Assembly: GCF_002795865.1 (NCBI RefSeq)
Contig: NZ_CP024920.1
Location: 1,213,001-1,277,000, forward strand
From: Qipengyuania seohaensis
GTDB taxonomy: Bacteria; Pseudomonadota; Alphaproteobacteria; Sphingomonadales; Sphingomonadaceae
DNA length: 64,000 nucleotides
Direction of reading: 5' to 3'
In this document: positions 43,079 through 53,148 of the stretch, one piece after another
Layout: each line of letters opens with the position of its first letter
Numbering within the stretch: position 1 is the first letter of the stretch
The notes under the pieces: model-generated
The model's input: the letters and a program-made list of their open reading frames with translations, nothing else
Databases searched by the model: none
What the model was told of the DNA's origin: nothing
Program-made: the position numbers and the translations under genes

Positions 43079-44605
43079 ATGAGCGATATTTTCCTAGGAT
43101 TGGGCGGCAATGGAGAGAACCAGTATCTCAGGCTGGCGCAGGCCAATCGCCACGGATTGATCGCCGGAGCCACCGGCACGGGCAAGACCGTCACTCTGCA
43201 GGGCCTTGCAGAAAGCTTCTCCGCTCGCGGCGTCCCCGTATTCGTGGCCGATGTCAAAGGCGACCTGTCCGGCATCTCCATGGCCGGTTCCCCCCAGTTC
43301 AAGCATGCGGTCAAGCTGGAAGGCCGCGCGAAGGAACTGGGCATGGACGACTATGCCTATGCCGACAATGCGGCGGTGTTCTGGGACCTCTATGGGGAAA
43401 AGGGTTTCCCGATCCGCACGACGATTTCGGAAATGGGTCCGCTGCTCCTGGCACGGCTGCTGGACCTCAACGACACCCAGGAAGGCGTGCTCAACATCGT
43501 CTTCCGCTATGCCGACGAGAACAATTTGCTGCTGCTCGACCTTGGCGACCTGCAGGCCATGCTGACCTTCGCCTATGAAAACGCCAAGGACCTGTCCGGC
43601 AAATACGGCAATGTCTCCAAGGCCAGCGTGGGGGCGATCCAGCGCCAGCTGCTCAGCTTCGAGAGCCAGGGAGCGGACGAATTCTTCGGCGAGCCTGCGC
43701 TGGAGATCGACGATTTCCTCGCCACCGACGAAAAGGGTCGTGGCGTGATCAACGTGCTAGCTGCCGACAAGCTGATGCGCAGTCCCAAACTCTACGCGAC
43801 CTTCCTGCTCTGGCTGCTGGCCGAACTGTTCGAAACGCTCCCCGAGGTCGGCGACCCGGACAAGCCGAAGCTGGTGTTCTTCTTCGACGAGGCACACCTC
43901 CTCTTCGACGATGCGCCCGAAGCACTGGAAGAAAAGGTCGAGCAGGTCGTACGCCTTATTCGGTCAAAGGGCGTGGGCGTCTATTTCGTCACCCAGAACC
44001 CGATCGACATTCCGGAGAAGATCGCGGGCCAGCTAGGCAACCGAGTCCAGCACGCGCTGCGCGCCTTCACTCCGCGCGACCAGCGCGCCATCAAGGCCGC
44101 CGCCGAGACATTCCGCATCAATCCCGATCTCGATGTCGAGGAAGCGATCACCGAACTGAAAGTGGGCGAGGCGCTGGTCTCCACGCTCGACGAGGACGGT
44201 GCGCCATCGGTCGTGCAGCGCACGCTGATCAAGCCGCCCCACTCGCGCCTCGGCCCGGTGACGGAAAAAGAGCGCAAGATCGTGAACTCTGTCAGCGATC
44301 TCGACGGGAAATACGATGAAGCGATCGACCGCGAAAGCGCGGAAGAAGTGCTAGCGGCAAAGACGCTCGACGCCGCCGAAACCGCCAAGGAGGTCGAGGA
44401 AAAGGGCGAGGAGGAAGTGCGCAAGCGCGAACGCAAGAGCCCATCCATGTGGAGCAAGGCTGGCAAGGCTGCCGCGACCGCTGCGGCAGGCTCGCTCTCG
44501 TCGGTGGCCGTTGCCGCAGTACTCGGCAAGAAATCGCGCGCCGATCCGGTACGCACGGGCCTCAATGCCTTCGTGCGCAATATCGTCGGCGGGTTGATGC
44601 GTTAG
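43079..44605 (+). CDS. HerA-like ATPase (DUF853 family)
   Basis: A 508-aa HerA/FtsK-type ATPase of the DUF853 group (E. coli YjgR type). Walker A is GATGTGKTV, Walker [15 protein letters not shown], and the arginine-finger-like region [20 protein letters not shown] follows. The C-terminal 120 residues are helical and highly charged and end in a glycine- and alanine-rich segment. A role in DNA handling is likely from the fold but is not shown for this family. It is monocistronic; its end shares a TTAG with the kinase gene. Confidence 0.87.
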   Translation: MSDIFLGLGGNGENQYLRLAQANRHGLIAGATGTGKTVTLQGLAESFSARGVPVFVADVKGDLSGISMAGSPQFKHAVKLEGRAKELGMDDYAYADNAAVFWDLYGEKGFPIRTTISEMGPLLLARLLDLNDTQEGVLNIVFRYADENNLLLLDLGDLQAMLTFAYENAKDLSGKYGNVSKASVGAIQRQLLSFESQGADEFFGEPALEIDDFLATDEKGRGVINVLAADKLMRSPKLYATFLLWLLAELFETLPEVGDPDKPKLVFFFDEAHLLFDDAPEALEEKVEQVVRLIRSKGVGVYFVTQNPIDIPEKIAGQLGNRVQHALRAFTPRDQRAIKAAAETFRINPDLDVEEAITELKVGEALVSTLDEDGAPSVVQRTLIKPPHSRLGPVTEKERKIVNSVSDLDGKYDEAIDRESAEEVLAAKTLDAAETAKEVEEKGEEEVRKRERKSPSMWSKAGKAAATAAAGSLSSVAVAAVLGKKSRADPVRTGLNAFVRNIVGGLMR

Positions 44606-46002
44606 ATCGGAAGGCGCAATTCGGCGCGCAGGCCGCCCTTCTGCCGGTTCTCCAGTACCAGCGAACCACCATGCTGCTCCGCAACGGCGCGCGTGATGGT
44701 CAGGCCGAGACCGGCGCCGCCCGTGGCGCGATTGCGGCTTGCCTCGCCGCGGGTGAAAGGTTCGAGCATTTCGGCGATGCGATCTTCGGGAATGCCGGGC
44801 CCGTCGTCTTCGACGCGGATCACCGCCTCGTCGCCTTCCCGAACCAACGCGACTTCTGCGGTTCCGCCATAACGTAGCGCATTGGAGATGAGGTTGCGCA
44901 CGCCTCGTTTCAGCCAGGTGAGGTGCACCGGCGCGGGCACCCGCTGGCCGTCGAGCAGCGCGACCGGCTGGCTCATGTCCTCGAATTCCTCGACCACCGA
45001 AACCAGCAGGGCGTAGAGGTCCGTCCGTTCGGCAGGGCGTTCGGCGCGGCCGATGCGCGCGAGCAGCAGGATCTCGTCGAGCGTGCGCGTGATCTCTTCG
45101 ATCGAATCCGCCATCTTGGCCCTCAGACCCTCATTCCCGATCGCTTCGATCCTTACTCGCAGCGCGGCCAGCGGCGTTTTCAGGTCGTGGCCGATGGCGC
45201 CCAGCATGACGTCCTTTTCATCCAGCATGGCAGCGATGCGCGCTTCCATCGCATTATGCGCCGCGATCAGGCTGCGAATATCGTCGGGGCCGCTCGCCTC
45301 GATCGGAGTGATGCTGCCCGGATTGGACGAAAACCGTTCCGTCTGATGCGTCAGTCTCGCCAAGGGCCGGGTGATCCGGCGCAGCAGGACGAACAGGACC
45401 GTCATGACCAGTATGAAGATCACCAGCGTTTGGGCCGCAGTAACCAGGAAAACCCTCCGGTCGTCGCGTGGAAACGGTACCCGGGCGACGTGCCATGCGC
45501 CGCCTTCCTCCCATTGGACGGCGGCGACGAAGACTTTCCTGAACCCTCGGACCATTCTGCGCGATGCCGGGTTCCAGTCGCGAACCCGCTGCATCACCAC
45601 GGGATCGTCGTCGGTGGAGCGAATGGTCGCAAGGACGGCATGCGGTTCGCGAACGAACCCGGTAAGACGCGCCGCAATGGCTGTCGCAAGCGCATCGTCC
45701 GACGTCTCGCCCGGCAAGAGGGGATAGGCTTCGGTCACCTCGCCCCGCATCCAGCGGCCACCCAGTTCACGCCGGTCTGCCCGGAAACGTCGGCGATCCC
45801 CTTCGAGCACCGCTTCGCCGCGAGCCTGGCGAAACACCGGCGCGCCCCACAAGGAAAGCTGGGCGGCGCTGATCAAAGCCTCCTCGCGCCGCTCTTCGGC
45901 AATACGATAGAGCAGTCCGGTCGTCACCAATTGCGCCAGCAGGAGCGCTCCGGCGACTGCCAGCAATGTCTGGCCCAGCAGGCTCTTGGGAAGGAACCGC
46001 AT
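44602..46002 (-). CDS. Sensor histidine kinase (EnvZ/RstB-like)
   Basis: A 466-aa kinase with two transmembrane helices (about residues 9-31 and 185-206) enclosing a periplasmic sensor region of about 150 residues, then a HAMP domain ([17 protein letters not shown]), the phosphorylated His in [14 protein letters not shown], the N box [12 protein letters not shown], and the ATP-binding DDGPGIPED and GGAGLGLTI. It senses a periplasmic or membrane signal of unknown kind. Its ATG overlaps the response-regulator stop (TGATG). The 3' end meets the HerA-like gene in a 4-base overlap. Confidence 0.92.
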   Translation of the reverse strand: MRFLPKSLLGQTLLAVAGALLLAQLVTTGLLYRIAEERREEALISAAQLSLWGAPVFRQARGEAVLEGDRRRFRADRRELGGRWMRGEVTEAYPLLPGETSDDALATAIAARLTGFVREPHAVLATIRSTDDDPVVMQRVRDWNPASRRMVRGFRKVFVAAVQWEEGGAWHVARVPFPRDDRRVFLVTAAQTLVIFILVMTVLFVLLRRITRPLARLTHQTERFSSNPGSITPIEASGPDDIRSLIAAHNAMEARIAAMLDEKDVMLGAIGHDLKTPLAALRVRIEAIGNEGLRAKMADSIEEITRTLDEILLLARIGRAERPAERTDLYALLVSVVEEFEDMSQPVALLDGQRVPAPVHLTWLKRGVRNLISNALRYGGTAEVALVREGDEAVIRVEDDGPGIPEDRIAEMLEPFTRGEASRNRATGGAGLGLTITRAVAEQHGGSLVLENRQKGGLRAELRLPI

Positions 46003-46736
46003 CAGGACTTGTCCGCCGCCTTGCGTGTGACATCCGCGCCGAACCGGTAGCCACCGCCGCGGACCGTCTGGATGAAATGCGGATTGCGGCTGTCTGCCTC
46101 GATCTTGCGGCGCAGGCGGCTGACCTGGTTGTCCACCGCGCGGTCGAACAATTGCGCCTCGCGCCCCTGGACCATGTCCAGCAGCCGGTCACGGTCGAGC
46201 ACCTGTCGCGGGTGGTCGCAGAATGCGCGCAGCATGCGGAATTCCGCCGTCGAGATCGGTACAAGCGTACCTTCAGGATCGGTCAGCCGGCGCTTCAGCG
46301 GGTCGAGCGTCCAGCCGTCGAAAACATAAGCTAGATCGTCCGCAGGCTCCGCGCCGGTGCGGTCTGCCCGGCGAAGGACGGAGCGTATGCGCGCAACGAG
46401 TTCGCGCGGTTCGAAGGGCTTGGTGACATAATCGTCAGCCCCGATTTCGAGGCCGATAATCCGGTCCATCGCCTCGCCCCTGGCCGTCAGCAGGATGACG
46501 GGAAGCTGGCGGCTTTCGACAAGGTGGCGACAGAGGGAAAGCCCATCTTCGCCCGGCATCATGATATCGAGCAGGACGAGGTCGGGCCGATCGGTCTCGA
46601 GCCGCGAACGCGCCTGCGCCGCGCTCTCGGCCTCGGTAACGACGAACCCCTGGCCGGAAAGATATTCCGCCAGGGGTTCGCGTAGGCTGGCTTCATCGTC
46701 GACCAGCAGCAGGGTGATGGGCGCAGCATCGTTCAT
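46002..46736 (-). CDS. OmpR/PhoB-family response regulator
   Basis: A 244-aa regulator. The receiver domain has the acidic pocket LLLVDDE, the phosphorylated Asp in LVLLDIMMPGEDG (about residue 50), and the switch Thr and Lys in LLTARG and DDYVTKPF. The C-terminal winged helix shows ISTAEFRMLRAF, VDNQVSRLRRKIE and IQTVRGGGYRF. It pairs with the kinase encoded downstream, with which it overlaps, and follows an EF-hand gene by 46 bp. A direct repeat like the E. coli RstA box upstream of the EF-hand gene suggests it regulates its own operon. Confidence 0.93.
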   Translation of the reverse strand: MNDAAPITLLLVDDEASLREPLAEYLSGQGFVVTEAESAAQARSRLETDRPDLVLLDIMMPGEDGLSLCRHLVESRQLPVILLTARGEAMDRIIGLEIGADDYVTKPFEPRELVARIRSVLRRADRTGAEPADDLAYVFDGWTLDPLKRRLTDPEGTLVPISTAEFRMLRAFCDHPRQVLDRDRLLDMVQGREAQLFDRAVDNQVSRLRRKIEADSRNPHFIQTVRGGGYRFGADVTRKAADKS

Positions 46737-46782
46737 GCGTGACCTATGCACTCGCTTGGCGGTGAACGAAACAGAAAGCCGG

Positions 46783-47463
46783 TTACTGGCTGCGACGCTG
46801 GGCGCGGCGTTCCTGCCGTGCCTGCTTCATGGCTTCGCGCTCTGCAGCCGAAATCTCGCCATTGCCGTCGGTATCGGCCCGGGCGAAGCGTGCATCGACT
46901 GCCGCCTGGAATTCAGCGCGCGAGATCGACTTGTCGCCATCGGTGTCGGCGCGCTTCAGCATGGCCATGGGGCCACCGCGCTTGCCACCGCGACGCGCCT
47001 TGCGACCTTCGCCGCCGCGTTCGCCGCGCATTTCCTTCATGACCTGCATTTCGGTCTGCGAAAGACCGCCCGAATTGTCGGTGTCGAGCTGGGCGAAACG
47101 CTCTTCCATCCGCGCCCCACGACGTTCGCCACGCTCGCCGCGGCGTGCTTCGCGCTTCTCCTTGCGCGCTTCGTGCATTGCCTTCATTTCGGCCTGCGAC
47201 AATTCGCCGTCGCCATTGGCGTCGGCCTTGGCGAACATCGCCTGGCGCCGTTCAATACGGTCTTCGGCATTGATCACGCCGTCGCCATTGGCGTCCATTC
47301 GGGCAAACATCTCGTTTGAGTGTGCGGTGTGTTCGGCGCTGGTCACGACGCCGTTGCCATCCGCATCGGGGTTGGTCTTGCCCATGTGCTGGTGCGCGAT
47401 CGCAGCAGTTCCAGTCAGCGCGAGCGCTGCGGCGGACAGTGTCAAAGTGATCTTTTTCATCAT
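46783..47463 (-). CDS. Exported EF-hand protein with six calcium loops
   Basis: A 226-aa protein with a signal peptide (about residues 1-27, ending AAIAHQ), so it acts in the periplasm or outside. Six EF-hand loops follow, in the order DADGNGVVTSAE, DANGDGVINAED, DANGDGELSQAE, DTDNSGGLSQTE, DTDGDKSISRAE and DTDGNGEISAAE, with Arg/Lys/Glu-rich linkers between loops three to five. All have plausible Ca ligands. Two adjacent ATGs (47463 and 47460) are possible starts. It is first in an operon with a response regulator and a kinase, so calcium may be the operon's signal; that is inference. Confidence 0.88.
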   Translation of the reverse strand: MMKKITLTLSAAALALTGTAAIAHQHMGKTNPDADGNGVVTSAEHTAHSNEMFARMDANGDGVINAEDRIERRQAMFAKADANGDGELSQAEMKAMHEARKEKREARRGERGERRGARMEERFAQLDTDNSGGLSQTEMQVMKEMRGERGGEGRKARRGGKRGGPMAMLKRADTDGDKSISRAEFQAAVDARFARADTDGNGEISAAEREAMKQARQERRAQRRSQ

Positions 47464-47544
47464 GTGTTCTCCTGAACTTGGAGAACTGCGGCGCGCCTGG
47501 GTCGGGGGGAGGGATTGAGGGACAGCGCCGCAGTTCGTCTCACC

Positions 47545-47608
47545 GTTATAGGCCCGCCTTGTCGCAGCAATGTGCCGGATCGCAGGAGAATTGTAACGGA
47601 ATGTAACG
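47545..47608 (-). promoter_or_regulatory. Direct-repeat response-regulator site and -10 box upstream of the EF-hand/two-component operon
   Basis: TGTAACG occurs at 47592-47598 and again at 47602-47608, a perfect tandem with a 10-base period. On the minus strand this contains TACATTCCGTTACA, which differs at one fixed position from the published E. coli RstA box TACATNTNGTTACA. A -10-like TATAAC lies at 47550-47545 with no good -35, putting the repeat about 60 bases before the start, where an activator would bind. Confidence 0.6.
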
Positions 47609-47642
47609 CGACCGGCGTCCTGTTCACCCACCTGTCAGGAAG

Positions 47643-48047
47643 TCACCGTGGTCGATGTTGCGTGCCCTCGCCGGCAGTGATGAAGATCGCAGTCGCATGG
47701 GATTCCACGTCGGCGATGTGCCACACGCCTGCCGGGTTGATCGCATATTCGCCCACTTCCAGAGTTAGGGTCTCGCGGCGACCGTCGGGAAATTCCTGCG
47801 TCAGCACCATGCTCCCTTTCGTGCAGATAACGACTTCCTCGCCATGCGGATGCATTTCCCAGCTATCCCAGTCTTCGGAAAAGCTGTGCTGGCTGACCAG
47901 CCTGCCTTCGCGCCCGTCACTGCCGTGACGCTGCCCATAGCCTTCGTACCAGTCCATCCCGCCCTCGAAGGGAGGCTGGGGGACGGCTGTCGCCCCCAGC
48001 CCGAGGTGCAGGAAACTGTCCGAAAGGCGGCGCTTGCCCGTGGTCAC
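47643..48047 (-). CDS. Cupin-domain protein (134 aa)
   Basis: A 134-aa single cupin. Motif 1 is seen as WEMHPHGEEVVICTKG, with the usual His-x-His and Glu metal ligands, and motif 2 as NPAGVWHIAD. The protein could be a metal-dependent isomerase, dioxygenase or binding protein; the sequence gives no substrate. Its GTG start overlaps the VOC gene stop (GTGA), so both are made from one transcript. It ends just before the direct-repeat site of the EF-hand operon. Confidence 0.85.
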   Translation of the reverse strand: MTTGKRRLSDSFLHLGLGATAVPQPPFEGGMDWYEGYGQRHGSDGREGRLVSQHSFSEDWDSWEMHPHGEEVVICTKGSMVLTQEFPDGRRETLTLEVGEYAINPAGVWHIADVESHATAIFITAGEGTQHRPR

Positions 48048-48439
48048 TCGACCTTGTCCATGAGGTAGGCGTTGAGCTTGTTACCGTCGGGATCGCGGAA
48101 ATAGGCGGCGTAGAAGAGCATGCCGTTCTCGTCCGGCTCGCCCCTCGGTCCGGGCTCACCCTCGTCGCTGCCGCCATTGGCGAGCGCGATGTCATACAGC
48201 CTTTTCACCTGCTCGCGGTCCTTCGCCTCCAGCGCGACCATCGTGCCATTGCCGACCGTCGCCTTTTCGCCATCGAACGGCATGGTCGCCGCGATGCCCG
48301 CGCCGCCATCCCATTTGCCCCACGCGATGAAGGTTTCGAATTCCATCATTCGCCCCACGCCCATTTCGGCCGCGATGGCATCATAGAATTTGGCCGCCCT
48401 CGTAAGGTCGTTGGTGCCAAGCGTAACGTAACCGATCAT
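48044..48439 (-). CDS. VOC-family (glyoxalase-like) protein
   Basis: A 131-aa protein of the vicinal-oxygen-chelate fold: it opens IGYVTLGTNDLTRAAKFYDAI and ends with YFRDPDGNKLNAYLMD, the two characteristic strands and helix. Possible roles are lactoylglutathione lyase-like or small-molecule binding; no substrate is evident. It is coupled to a cupin gene through a GTGA overlap. Its composition is similar to the VOC gene near 13.9 kb, but the sequences differ throughout. Confidence 0.85.
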   Translation of the reverse strand: MIGYVTLGTNDLTRAAKFYDAIAAEMGVGRMMEFETFIAWGKWDGGAGIAATMPFDGEKATVGNGTMVALEAKDREQVKRLYDIALANGGSDEGEPGPRGEPDENGMLFYAAYFRDPDGNKLNAYLMDKVE

Positions 48440-48501
48440 GCAAACTCTCCTATTTGGAAACGACTCGCGACCGGTGGAACATTACGTGAACATAACTTTT
48501 C

Positions 48502-50307
48502 CTACAAGGGTGCGCATTCGCGTTCGAGCCAGGCGAGGTCCTCGCCCTCCAGCTGCGGCGCGAGGATGGCGCGGGTCTTGGCGTGGTAGTCATTCCACCA
48601 TGCGACCTCACGTTCGCTGAGCAGGCTCTTGTCGACCAGCTTGCGGTCGAGCGGCACGTGGGTCAGCGTCTCGAAGCCGAGGTACTTGCCTTCCGATCCA
48701 TCGATGCCGGCGTCCACCACGAGAACGAGGTTCTCGATCCGGATCCCGTACTCGCCCGGCTTGTAATAGCCCGGTTCGTTGGAAAGGATCATGCCTTCGC
48801 GAAGCGGGGTTTCGGTCCCGCGGAAGGCGCCGCCGGGCTTCGAAATGCGCTGCGGGCCCTCATGGACCGACAGATAGCTGCCGACGCCGTGGCCGGTCCC
48901 GTGGCCGTAATCCACGCCCGCCTGCCACAGGTGCATACGCGCCAACGCATCGAGAGCGCCGCCGCTGGTCGCATCGGGAAACTTGGCAAGGTCCAGTTCG
49001 ATATGGCCCTTCAGCACGCGCGTGTTGCGGTCGATCATTTCCGCCGTTGGTTCGCCCGGGCCGACCCAGACCGTCCGAGTGATGTCGGTGGTGCCGTCGG
49101 GATACTGGCCGCCCGAATCGCACAGGTAGATGCTGGACGGCGGGATCGGGATATTGCTGTCCTCGTTGACCTTGTAATGCGGCAGGGCAGCATGGCCCGC
49201 AGCCGCGCTGATCGTGTCGAAGCTGGTATCCTTGAGGTCCGGGCTAAGGCCGCGGAATTCGCGCAGCTTGGCCGCTGCCGTCAATTCGTCGATCTCGCCC
49301 GAGGGAGCGTTTTCCTCGATCCAGCGCAGATATTTCACGACGGCAGCCCCGTCGCGCGCTTGGGCATCGCGGTGGCCTTGCCTTTCAGCCTCGTTCTTGA
49401 TTGCCTTGGGCAGCACGGCCGGGTCGTCGTCGCGAACGACCTTCGCCCCGCCCGCTTCGAGCGCGTGGAAGATGCCTGCGACCGCATGGCGCGGATCGAC
49501 AGCCACGGTTTTGCCTTGCAACTTCGCGAGCGCAGGCTCGAAAGCGGCGCGATCTTTGATGCGCACCGCATTGCCGAGGTGCTGGGTCAGTTCGGGCGTG
49601 ACCTTCTCGGGTGCGATGAAGAGATCGGCGGTCCCGTCCGCATGGGCGACGACATACGATAGGGCCACGGGCGTATTGTCGACGTCCTTGCCGCGCATAT
49701 TGAGGACCCACGCTACGGAATCGAGCGCGGTGACGACGGTGGCGTCGTACCCTTCCTGCTTCAGCCAGTCTGCGATTTCGGCGCGCTTGTCCGCGCTCGA
49801 CCGGCCGGCGAGGCGGTCTTCATGCGGCACGGCGGCAGCCTTGCTCGGCTCTGGCCGGTCGGCCCAGACCGCGTCGATCGGATTACCGTCGACAGGGACG
49901 AGCTCGATTCCCTTCTTGGCGAAGAGTTTTTCCGCCTCTTCCGCCCAGCCGATGCCGTGCAGCCAGGCGTCGTATCCGATCCGCGCGCCTTCGGGCGCAT
50001 TGGCCGCGATCCATTTGGCAGGCGAGGTCGCAGGCACGTCCTCGTAGTCGTAGAGCTTGCCGTCGACCTGCTCGCGCACCTGCACGGTATAGCGGCCGTC
50101 GGTGAACATGGCCGCCTTGTCCTTCAGCACCACCGCGCTGCCCGCGCTGCCGCCGAAGCCGGTCAGCCAATGTAGGCGCTGGGCATAGGAGCCGACATAT
50201 TCGCTCATGTGCTCGTCCGAAATGGGGACGACGAAGCCGTGAAGGCCCCGCTTTGCGAGTTCGGTGCGCAGCGCATCGAGGCGCGCTTCGTGGGTCTGCA
50301 TCAACAT
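48502..50307 (-). CDS. Xaa-Pro aminopeptidase (aminopeptidase P family, M24)
   Basis: A 601-aa cytoplasmic aminopeptidase that removes N-terminal residues ahead of proline. The three-domain large form has two creatinase-like N-terminal domains and a C-terminal pita-bread domain with the metal ligands: the Asp residues in LCDSGGQYPDGTTDITRT, the His in GHGTGHGVG, and the Glu residues in ILSNEPGYY and RIENLV. The ATG at 50307 is followed by a second at 50301. It is divergent from the S9 peptidase gene with 144 bp between starts. Confidence 0.93.
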   Translation of the reverse strand: MLMQTHEARLDALRTELAKRGLHGFVVPISDEHMSEYVGSYAQRLHWLTGFGGSAGSAVVLKDKAAMFTDGRYTVQVREQVDGKLYDYEDVPATSPAKWIAANAPEGARIGYDAWLHGIGWAEEAEKLFAKKGIELVPVDGNPIDAVWADRPEPSKAAAVPHEDRLAGRSSADKRAEIADWLKQEGYDATVVTALDSVAWVLNMRGKDVDNTPVALSYVVAHADGTADLFIAPEKVTPELTQHLGNAVRIKDRAAFEPALAKLQGKTVAVDPRHAVAGIFHALEAGGAKVVRDDDPAVLPKAIKNEAERQGHRDAQARDGAAVVKYLRWIEENAPSGEIDELTAAAKLREFRGLSPDLKDTSFDTISAAAGHAALPHYKVNEDSNIPIPPSSIYLCDSGGQYPDGTTDITRTVWVGPGEPTAEMIDRNTRVLKGHIELDLAKFPDATSGGALDALARMHLWQAGVDYGHGTGHGVGSYLSVHEGPQRISKPGGAFRGTETPLREGMILSNEPGYYKPGEYGIRIENLVLVVDAGIDGSEGKYLGFETLTHVPLDRKLVDKSLLSEREVAWWNDYHAKTRAILAPQLEGEDLAWLERECAPL

Positions 50308-50451
50308 GCGAATAAATCCTTTCGTCGGCTGCCGTCCCGCATCGGTGGAGACGGCGCTTGCGGCTTTGCATCTTGCCGCATAGTCACACCTGCAACTTAG
50401 ACACTTGCGGCACCGCTTTCCAGCTTTGTGCCGCCATCGGGGAGATCATTC

Positions 50452-52620
50452 ATGGCTTACATGCGACTGGCCGCGTGCCTATCTGCCGTATCGCTCGTTC
50501 TGGCTGCGCCTGGCGCGGCCCAAGATACCGAAGGGACTTCAGTGACTGCACCTACCTCTCCGCCCAAAGCCGAGAAGCGCGACCATTCCTATACCCATCA
50601 CGGAATCACGATCTCCGATCCGTATCACTGGCTCAAGGACCAGAGCTATCCGACGATCGATGACGAAGACATCCTCGACTACGTGAAGGCGGAAAACGCC
50701 TGGTACGAAGCGCGCATGGCGCCGCAGAAGGAACTCGTCGACACGCTGTTCGAAGAGATGAAGGCGCGGATCAAGGAAGACGATTCAACCGTTCCGCAAA
50801 AGGATGGCGACTGGCTTTACTGGTCCGAATTCGAAGAGGGCGCGCAATATCGCAAGCATTACCGCAAGCCGGTATCGGGCGGCGATGCGGTGCTGATCCT
50901 TGACGAGAACGAACTGGCACAAGGCCTGGAATATTTCCGGCTCGGTGCAGCGTCGGTCAGCAAGAACGGGCGCTATCTCGCCTATTCGACCGACAGCAAC
51001 GGGTCCGAACGCTATACCGCGCGGATCAAGGACCTGCAGACCGGAGAATTGCTGCCGGACGAACTGACGAACCTGCGCGGAGGGCTCACCTGGGTCGCTA
51101 ACGATACGGCGCTGGTCTACGGCCCCTCGACCGAGGAATGGCGCTCGCTCGAAGCGAAGCTGCACGTGCTGGGCACGCCGGTCGAAAGCGACGTCACTCT
51201 CTATGAAGAGGAAGACCAGAGCTTCGGCGTGGGCGCAGGCTTGTCGGCACAAGACGACTGGCTGATCATCGCCACGGGCGACAACGAAACCAGCGAAGTG
51301 CGCCTCGTGCGCGCAGACGATCCGACCGGCGAACAGATCCTCGTCAGGCCGCGCCAGAAGGGTGTCGAATATTCGGTCGATGTCCGCACAGACGAGACAG
51401 GCACGAACCTGTTCGTGTGGACCAATGACGATCACATCAACTTCCGCCTCGCCAAGGCTTCGATCGAAGCACCCGGCGAATGGGAAACCGTGATCGCCGG
51501 ATCGGACGAATTCTACCTCACCGGTTTCGACCTGTTCCAGGATTTCTTCGTGACGGAAGGTCGCCTCGACGGGCTCGACCAGATCCAGCTGCGCACTTAC
51601 GACGCGCCGCTTCAGGCACGGGCGATCAGCTTCCCCGAAGCGAGCTACAATGCGGGCCTTTCGAACAATCCCGAATATGCCGTCACCAAGCTGCGCCTCG
51701 ACTATGAAAGCATGGTCACGCCGGATTCTGTCTATGATTACGACGTCGCCAGCGGCGGGCTCGAACTGCTCAAGCAGCAGGAAATCCCGAGCGGCTACGA
51801 CGCGTCGCTCTACACCACCGAACGTCTGAGCGTGCAATCGCGCGACGGCACGATGATCCCGGTCAGCGTGGTCTATCGCAAGGATCGCAAGGACGGCGCC
51901 ATGCCGCTCCATCTCTATGCTTACGGCGCCTATGGCTATGCCATGCCGCCCGGCTTCTCAACCACGCGCCTCAGCCTGATCGACCGCGGCTTCGCCTATG
52001 CCATCGCGCATATCCGCGGCGGCGACGACCTCGGCCGGCGCTGGTATTTGCAGGGCAAGATGTTCGAGCGGGCCAACACCTTCAACGATTTCGTCGATGT
52101 CGGACGCGGCCTGATCGAGAAGGGCTACACCGCAGAAGGCAAGATCACCGCCAGCGGCGGGTCCGCAGGCGGCGAGCTGATGGGCGCGATCGTCAACCAG
52201 GATCCGGAGCAGTACGGCGCTGTCGTGGCCCACGTCCCCTTCGTCGACGTGCTCAACACCATGCTTGACGAGAGCCTCCCACTGACGCCCGGCGAATGGC
52301 AGGAATGGGGGAATCCCATCACCGACAAAGCCGCGTTTGCCTATATCCTCAGCTACTCGCCCTATGACCAGGTGAAGGCTCAGGATTACCCGCCGATGCT
52401 GGTGACCGCCGGTCTCAACGATCCGCGCGTCACCTATTGGGAACCTGCCAAGTGGGTTGCCAAGCTGCGCGAGGTGAAGACCGACGACAACGAACTGCTG
52501 CTCAAGACCAATATGGGCGCAGGGCACGGCGGCAAGTCAGGCCGCTGGAATTCGGTCTACGAAGTGGCTGAAGAATACGCCTTCATCCTGTGGCAGATGG
52601 GAATGACCGGGCAGGAATGA
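50452..52620 (+). CDS. S9-family prolyl oligopeptidase (oligopeptidase-B-like), exported
   Basis: A 722-aa serine peptidase with a signal peptide (about residues 1-26, ending GAAQ). The N-terminal beta-propeller opens with the SDPYHWLKD pattern of the family. The catalytic Ser is in ASGGSAGGEL and the His in MGAGHGGKSGR, with an Asp in the MLVTAGLNDPRV segment. The seven-bladed propeller limits substrates to small peptides. The ATG at 50452 follows GGGGAG. A small membrane protein gene and a thioesterase gene follow closely. Confidence 0.93.
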   Translation: MAYMRLAACLSAVSLVLAAPGAAQDTEGTSVTAPTSPPKAEKRDHSYTHHGITISDPYHWLKDQSYPTIDDEDILDYVKAENAWYEARMAPQKELVDTLFEEMKARIKEDDSTVPQKDGDWLYWSEFEEGAQYRKHYRKPVSGGDAVLILDENELAQGLEYFRLGAASVSKNGRYLAYSTDSNGSERYTARIKDLQTGELLPDELTNLRGGLTWVANDTALVYGPSTEEWRSLEAKLHVLGTPVESDVTLYEEEDQSFGVGAGLSAQDDWLIIATGDNETSEVRLVRADDPTGEQILVRPRQKGVEYSVDVRTDETGTNLFVWTNDDHINFRLAKASIEAPGEWETVIAGSDEFYLTGFDLFQDFFVTEGRLDGLDQIQLRTYDAPLQARAISFPEASYNAGLSNNPEYAVTKLRLDYESMVTPDSVYDYDVASGGLELLKQQEIPSGYDASLYTTERLSVQSRDGTMIPVSVVYRKDRKDGAMPLHLYAYGAYGYAMPPGFSTTRLSLIDRGFAYAIAHIRGGDDLGRRWYLQGKMFERANTFNDFVDVGRGLIEKGYTAEGKITASGGSAGGELMGAIVNQDPEQYGAVVAHVPFVDVLNTMLDESLPLTPGEWQEWGNPITDKAAFAYILSYSPYDQVKAQDYPPMLVTAGLNDPRVTYWEPAKWVAKLREVKTDDNELLLKTNMGAGHGGKSGRWNSVYEVAEEYAFILWQMGMTGQE

Positions 52621-52624
52621 CGGC

Positions 52625-52747
52625 TTGAAAGAGAGGAACTACCTGCGGGAAATCGCGCTGCTCCTCGGGGCGTGCGTCCTGCTGGCGGTTCTTCTCTTCA
52701 TCCTCGTTTTCAGTCCCTGCCTCTTCGGTTTCGGAGCCTGCCCGTGA
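52625..52747 (+). CDS. Candidate 40-aa membrane protein (TTG start)
   Basis: A frame from TTG at 52625, four bases after the S9 peptidase stop, encodes a short charged start (KERNYLREI), one hydrophobic span of about 25 residues, and a short Cys-containing tail. It ends in TGA overlapping the GTG start of the thioesterase (GTGA). This exact fit between two genes and the single-helix design support a real microprotein, although the ribosome site is weak. No family is recognised. Confidence 0.5.
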   Translation: MKERNYLREIALLLGACVLLAVLLFILVFSPCLFGFGACP

Positions 52748-53148
52748 GCCAACGCTTCACCCGCACCTTTACGGCGCTACCCGAGCACATCGACGAGCTC
52801 GGCCACGTCAACAATGCCATCTGGGTCCAGTGGATCCAGGACATGTCGACCAGCCATTGGGAAGCCGCCGCGCGGCCGGAAGACAGGGCGACCTATTTCT
52901 GGGTCGTGACCCGGCACGAGATCGATTATCGCGGCAATGTCGCCGAAGGCGAAAGCGTAACCGGCACGACCTGGATCGAAGGCAGCGCGCGCGGGGCGAC
53001 ATCGGTTCGCCGCGTCGAGTTCCGCGACGCGAACGACAAGGTCATCGTGTCCGCAGCAACGACCTGGGCCATGCTGGAACGCGCATCGAACAGGCTGGCG
53101 AGGGTTCGGCCCGAAATGCTCGAAGCCCTCACTAAAGAGCAGGATTAA
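52744..53148 (+). CDS. Acyl-CoA thioesterase (4HBT family)
   Basis: A 134-aa hot-dog-fold thioesterase of the 4-hydroxybenzoyl-CoA thioesterase group. The family entry DELGHVNNAIWVQWI holds the usual catalytic Asp/Asn region, and RHEIDYRGNVAEGE is typical. It starts at GTG 52744, overlapping the small membrane-protein gene, and ends in a TTAA shared with ald. The acyl substrate is unknown. Confidence 0.85.
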   Translation: MSQRFTRTFTALPEHIDELGHVNNAIWVQWIQDMSTSHWEAAARPEDRATYFWVVTRHEIDYRGNVAEGESVTGTTWIEGSARGATSVRRVEFRDANDKVIVSAATTWAMLERASNRLARVRPEMLEALTKEQD

